This document shows positions 61,240-64,000 of a stretch of 64,000 nt of DNA, one piece after another. The stretch spans positions 124,001 through 188,000 of the forward strand of contig NZ_VTSR01000005.1 in assembly GCF_008329715.1 (NCBI RefSeq). Reading direction: 5' to 3'. Both the position numbers and the translations under genes were made by a program. How positions within the stretch are numbered: position 1 is the stretch's first letter; each line of letters starts with the position of its first letter. Under the pieces are notes generated by a model that saw only the letters and a program-made list of their open reading frames with translations, ran no database searches and had not been told where the DNA came from. Source of the stretch: Gimesia chilikensis. Lineage in GTDB: Bacteria > Planctomycetota > Planctomycetia > Planctomycetales > Planctomycetaceae.

Positions 61240-61731
61240 TTATTTCAAATCATCCTCGCTGACTCCGTAATAATGCATCAGAGCTTCGTAAAATGAATCA
61301 GCAAACTTTTGCAGATTGGTATGTCCGGCTTCTTCACATATCGGATCAACGTTCATCATCAGGACCGGGGCTTCCCCTGCCTCGTTCATTTGAGAGGTAT
61401 CCAGCGCGCCAATCATTCCCTCTTCGAATCGAGCATAGACCATGATCCATTCTTTTTTGAAGTCATATTTTTCTCTTCCCAGCTGCGTTAAAGCGTAGAC
61501 GCCCGTTTCAGCTACATCGTCGTCAGGCCTTAGTGCACAGAAACCTTCTTCCACAGTCCCCAACTGCCGAATGAACTCGCGGTAACTGCCGCGAATGGGC
61601 AGGCCCAGCAGCTTTTCTGCTTCGTCGATTTTCGCTTCATCCACTGGGCCAGCGACACCAAATAACTCGGCAGCCTCTTTTTCCACGATTTTGAATAACG
61701 CCTGCAGCTGACTGTCGTTCATGGTTTGCAT
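61240..61731 (-). CDS. SUKH (SMI1/KNR4-like) domain protein
   Basis: A 163-residue protein with the SUKH fold: AKIDEAEKLLGLPIRGSYRE is the signature helix, followed by FIRQLGTVEEGFCALRP and a C-terminal helix FADSFYEALMHYYG. SUKH proteins are frequent immunity proteins in bacterial toxin loci, but others are regulatory. ATG 61731 lies 6 bases after GAGG and is kept. ATG 61722 is also possible. The adjacent orphan gene at 59901 may be its partner. Confidence 0.82.
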   Translation of the reverse strand: MQTMNDSQLQALFKIVEKEAAELFGVAGPVDEAKIDEAEKLLGLPIRGSYREFIRQLGTVEEGFCALRPDDDVAETGVYALTQLGREKYDFKKEWIMVYARFEEGMIGALDTSQMNEAGEAPVLMMNVDPICEEAGHTNLQKFADSFYEALMHYYGVSEDDLK

Positions 61732-61886
61732 TTCCCCCCTCGCCGATTAATGTGGATACAATTGAGTTCAGTACTCCAGATCAGTACAGTAAACCAGATG
61801 GTCGAGAGGAATACCAGCAGCGAAACATTCTTTTAATGTAATCAATACCCTCATTCACAATTTCTGAATATTGCCCGGAGAACTTC

Positions 61887-62501
61887 ATGAACCCGGAACA
61901 CCTGAAGCTGATTCAACAGGGGGCAGAAAACTTTGAGGAATGGCGGATGGAGAACCCGGATGTGGAACTTGATTTTTCAGACGCGGATCTGAACGGCGCT
62001 GATTTGAGCGAATTTCTACTCTGGGGAACCAACTTCAGTGGAGCCCGATTAAGGGAAGCGGATCTGAGCTATGCCGATTTCGTCACAGCAGATTTGAGCC
62101 GGGCAGACTTAACCAAATCCGACCTGACCAGCGGCAACTTTTCTGAAGCCGATCTGAGTCAGGCCTGTCTGGCAGGCTGCCTGCTGATTGACGCGGACCT
62201 GGTTGACGCGAATCTACAGGGGACCGATCTGAAAGATGCCGATTTAAGCGGCGCCATTCTTTTCTGTTCCGATCTGTCAGGCGCTGACCTGCGAGGCGCA
62301 CGACTGCGAAACACGGATTTCCGGGGCACGATTCTCGAGCAAGTCCAACTGGAAGGCTTACGGGTAGATTCCGAACAGTGGCTCGAAGATTTGAAATCCG
62401 CGGATGAACCGGTCATCGGATTTGACTTCGCAGCCTGGATGGTTGTGGAAGAGACCAGCGAGGCGGAAGAAGCGGAATTTGTGCTGCGGTGTCGCTCGTA
62501 A
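61887..62501 (+). CDS. Pentapeptide-repeat protein
   Basis: A 204-residue protein with about 20 pentapeptide repeats of the A(D/N)Lxx type from ~28 to 155 (for example ADLNGADLSEFLLWGTNFSG, ARLREADLSYADFVTADLSR, ADLTKSDLTSGNFSEADLSQ). This is a right-handed square beta helix. Some members mimic DNA and inhibit gyrase, others are scaffolds. GGAG is 9 bases before ATG 61887. No quinolone-resistance context is visible. Confidence 0.9.
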   Translation: MNPEHLKLIQQGAENFEEWRMENPDVELDFSDADLNGADLSEFLLWGTNFSGARLREADLSYADFVTADLSRADLTKSDLTSGNFSEADLSQACLAGCLLIDADLVDANLQGTDLKDADLSGAILFCSDLSGADLRGARLRNTDFRGTILEQVQLEGLRVDSEQWLEDLKSADEPVIGFDFAAWMVVEETSEAEEAEFVLRCRS

Positions 62502-62789
62502 ACATAATATCAATATAGTGACTATGGCCGTTTTAAAATGGGATACTTTCTTCTGCGACCTCCTGTTGCCTGCGGCAATCTCGGATTATATCCGAGACCA
62601 CCCTCTGAGCTGTTTCCTCTCACAGGCTTTTCGTGTTTTTTGTGCATTTTGTGGTTCAAAAACATCACCGTTCCCCGCGGATTCCTACAAATCCCGGTGG
62701 AAACCCTTCGCGCTGCCGAACTTTCGCTGCATAATGCGGGTCCTTCTGCTTACTATTGTGCGTTTCCCTGTTTTGTCTGTTGATGTCTG
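62502..62789. other. Intergenic region before the helicase gene
   Basis: This 288-base gap contains the diverged hairpin repeat copy 4 and no credible gene. It should carry the promoter of the helicase gene at 62790. Confidence 0.45.
62561..62603. repeat. Hairpin repeat, diverged copy 4
   Basis: A 43-base element of the same length and layout as the copies at 37421, 38804 and 39014, but with changed flanks. Its stem is TCTCGGAT-TAT-ATCCGAGA, where a G-C pair in the other copies is replaced by T-A, a compensatory change that keeps the pairing. Confidence 0.75.
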
Positions 62790-64000
62790 ATGTCCCGTGG
62801 TGATGCGAATTCGGCTGCTGCTGACGCTGGTGCTGCCAGTGAGGATCTGAACGCTGCGCTGAAAGAGTTGCCCGGGCTGATCTCGCAGGCGATGGTCGTG
62901 GATCAGTTTCGGTTTTCCCAACGGCTGCGGTCGATCCGGCAGGCAAAGAAGAACAAAAAGCCGTTCGATAAGAATCTGCAGCGGCTGCAGGAAGAACTGA
63001 AGAAGTCGCTGGCCCGAAGGGAGGAGCGGCTCAAACTGAGACCCGAAATCAAGTTTGACGGCAGCCTGCCGATCCATGACGAACTGGATCACATCAAACA
63101 GACGATCGCCGACAACCAGGTGGTGATTATCTGCGGGGAGACCGGCTCGGGGAAATCGACCCAGTTGCCCAAGCTGCTGCTGTCGATGGGACGGGGCATC
63201 AATGGCATTATCGGTCACACCCAGCCGCGACGAATTGCCGCCCGTTCGGTAGCGGCCCGCATCTCCGAAGAACTGGGACGCGAACAGGGAACCGCCTGCG
63301 GTTTTAAGATCCGCTTCACCGACACGACGAACCCGAATACTTACATCAAGCTGATGACCGACGGGATTCTGCTGGCTGAAACGCAGAACGACCGCTTTCT
63401 GAATCAATACGACACGATCATTGTCGACGAAGCACACGAACGCTCGCTGAATATCGACTTCCTCTTAGGCTATCTCAAACGCCTGCTCTCACAGCGGCCT
63501 GATCTGCGGGTGATCATCACGTCGGCCACCATCGACGCCGAACGTTTCAGCGAGCACTTTGCATCAAGCACAGGGCCAGCGCCGATTCTGAATGTCTCGG
63601 GGCGGACGTATCCAGTGGAGATTCGCTATCGGCCCTTTGATGCAGAGCCGGACGACAAGGGACAGGGCAAAGGGAAAAACAGTAACCGCGATGAACAGTC
63701 GCAGCTGGCGGACGCGGTGAATGAACTGGCGGCGATTGATGACGGCGACATCCTGATCTTTGTGGCGACCGAGTGGGATATCCGCGAGACGGCGAAGCTG
63801 TTGCGAGGTCGCTCGATCATCGGTGATGACGGCGGAAGACAGACGGAGATTGTGCCGCTCTATGGTCGACTCTCGACGGCGGAACAGAACAAGGTCTTTC
63901 GTCCCTCCACGTATCGCCGAATTGTGATTGCGACGAACGTGGCCGAATCGTCGATCACGGTGCCGGGCATTCGCTATGTGGTTGATACGGGGCTGGCCCG
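62790..64000 (+). CDS. hrpA: HrpA-type DEAH-box RNA/DNA helicase, N-terminal part (cut by right edge)
   Basis: The frame is open from ATG 62790 to the right edge (~403 codons). After an N-terminal helical region, the Walker A motif is [13 protein letters not shown], followed by motif Ia ([17 protein letters not shown]), motif Ib-type TDGILL, the Walker B DEAH in [10 protein letters not shown] and motif [14 protein letters not shown] large C-terminal part must lie outside the window. HrpA proteins are about 1300 residues and act on RNA or RNA-DNA hybrids. The short ATG at 62783 is out of frame and is rejected. The symbol is given by family resemblance only. Confidence 0.9.
   Translation, partial: MSRGDANSAAADAGAASEDLNAALKELPGLISQAMVVDQFRFSQRLRSIRQAKKNKKPFDKNLQRLQEELKKSLARREERLKLRPEIKFDGSLPIHDELDHIKQTIADNQVVIICGETGSGKSTQLPKLLLSMGRGINGIIGHTQPRRIAARSVAARISEELGREQGTACGFKIRFTDTTNPNTYIKLMTDGILLAETQNDRFLNQYDTIIVDEAHERSLNIDFLLGYLKRLLSQRPDLRVIITSATIDAERFSEHFASSTGPAPILNVSGRTYPVEIRYRPFDAEPDDKGQGKGKNSNRDEQSQLADAVNELAAIDDGDILIFVATEWDIRETAKLLRGRSIIGDDGGRQTEIVPLYGRLSTAEQNKVFRPSTYRRIVIATNVAESSITVPGIRYVVDTGLA

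Overview
The window looks like a chromosome segment from a planctomycete of the Gimesia/Planctomyces type. This is inferred from gene families and not from a marker gene. The supporting families are two DUF1559 pseudopilin-like proteins with an H-x9-DG motif, a DUF1501 plus cytochrome-c/DUF1549/DUF1553 pair, two secreted sulfatases, DUF1080 proteins, large secreted esterases, TM-anchored von Willebrand A proteins and many small orphan proteins. Genes are mostly monocistronic or in short operons, on both strands. I see no prophage, transposase or CRISPR array.

Layout. 0-6.5 kb: the N-terminal part of an RHS-like secreted protein cut by the left edge, a sulfatase, a ParB-fold orphan, a YihY/BrkB membrane protein, a DUF4112 protein, a GNAT acetyltransferase and a 2OG-Fe(II) oxygenase-like protein. 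6.5-9.6 kb: a Fur-like winged-helix protein without a sensor domain, and a DUF1080-glucose/sorbosone dehydrogenase fusion. 9.6-12.8 kb: a MocR-type regulator divergent from a carboxymuconolactone decarboxylase/cupin/DoxX operon, with direct-repeat operator sites in the gap. 12.9-16.7 kb: small membrane proteins, a solenoid-like protein and a second sulfatase. 16.8-19.3 kb: a BlaI-type repressor and M56 (BlaR1-like) sensor protease whose promoter carries two palindromic operators. 19.3-25.8 kb: a nucleotide-sugar-type NAD(P)-binding protein, a two-domain carbohydrate esterase, an alpha/beta hydrolase and orphans. 26.0 kb: tRNA-Pro(TGG) with promoter and terminator. 26.3-32.0 kb: a GntR/FCD regulator, DUF1501 and a 1119-residue cytochrome/DUF1549/DUF1553 protein.

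32.2-38.5 kb: an esterase homologue that has lost its nucleophile serine, proB, purF, a thioesterase and a fatty acid desaturase. 37.3-39.1 kb holds a family of hairpin repeats, with a diverged fourth copy at 62.6 kb. 39-49 kb: orphans, a redox-dead thioredoxin-like protein, a leucine-rich-repeat protein, a methyltransferase, a HEAT-repeat/membrane protein pair and a sugar isomerase/epimerase. 49-54 kb: a DUF1080 lipoprotein and two tandem paralogous TM-vWA proteins. 54-60 kb: DUF456, then two DUF1559/lipoprotein pairs around an acetyl-esterase. 60-64 kb: a large orphan next to a SUKH-type protein, a pentapeptide-repeat protein and the start of an HrpA-type helicase cut by the right edge.

Functionally the window combines housekeeping (proB, purF, tRNA-Pro, desaturase, helicase) with a secreted apparatus for breaking down sulfated and acetylated polysaccharides (sulfatases, esterases, DUF1080, cytochrome/DUF1501). 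It also has two locally wired regulatory circuits (MocR and BlaI/M56) with operator sites visible in the DNA. The best candidates for undescribed biology are the BlaI/M56 system, whose BlaR1-like protein has a beta-sandwich-like domain in place of the usual penicillin sensor; the tandem TM-vWA pair; the conserved hairpin repeats; and the catalytically altered enzyme homologues.
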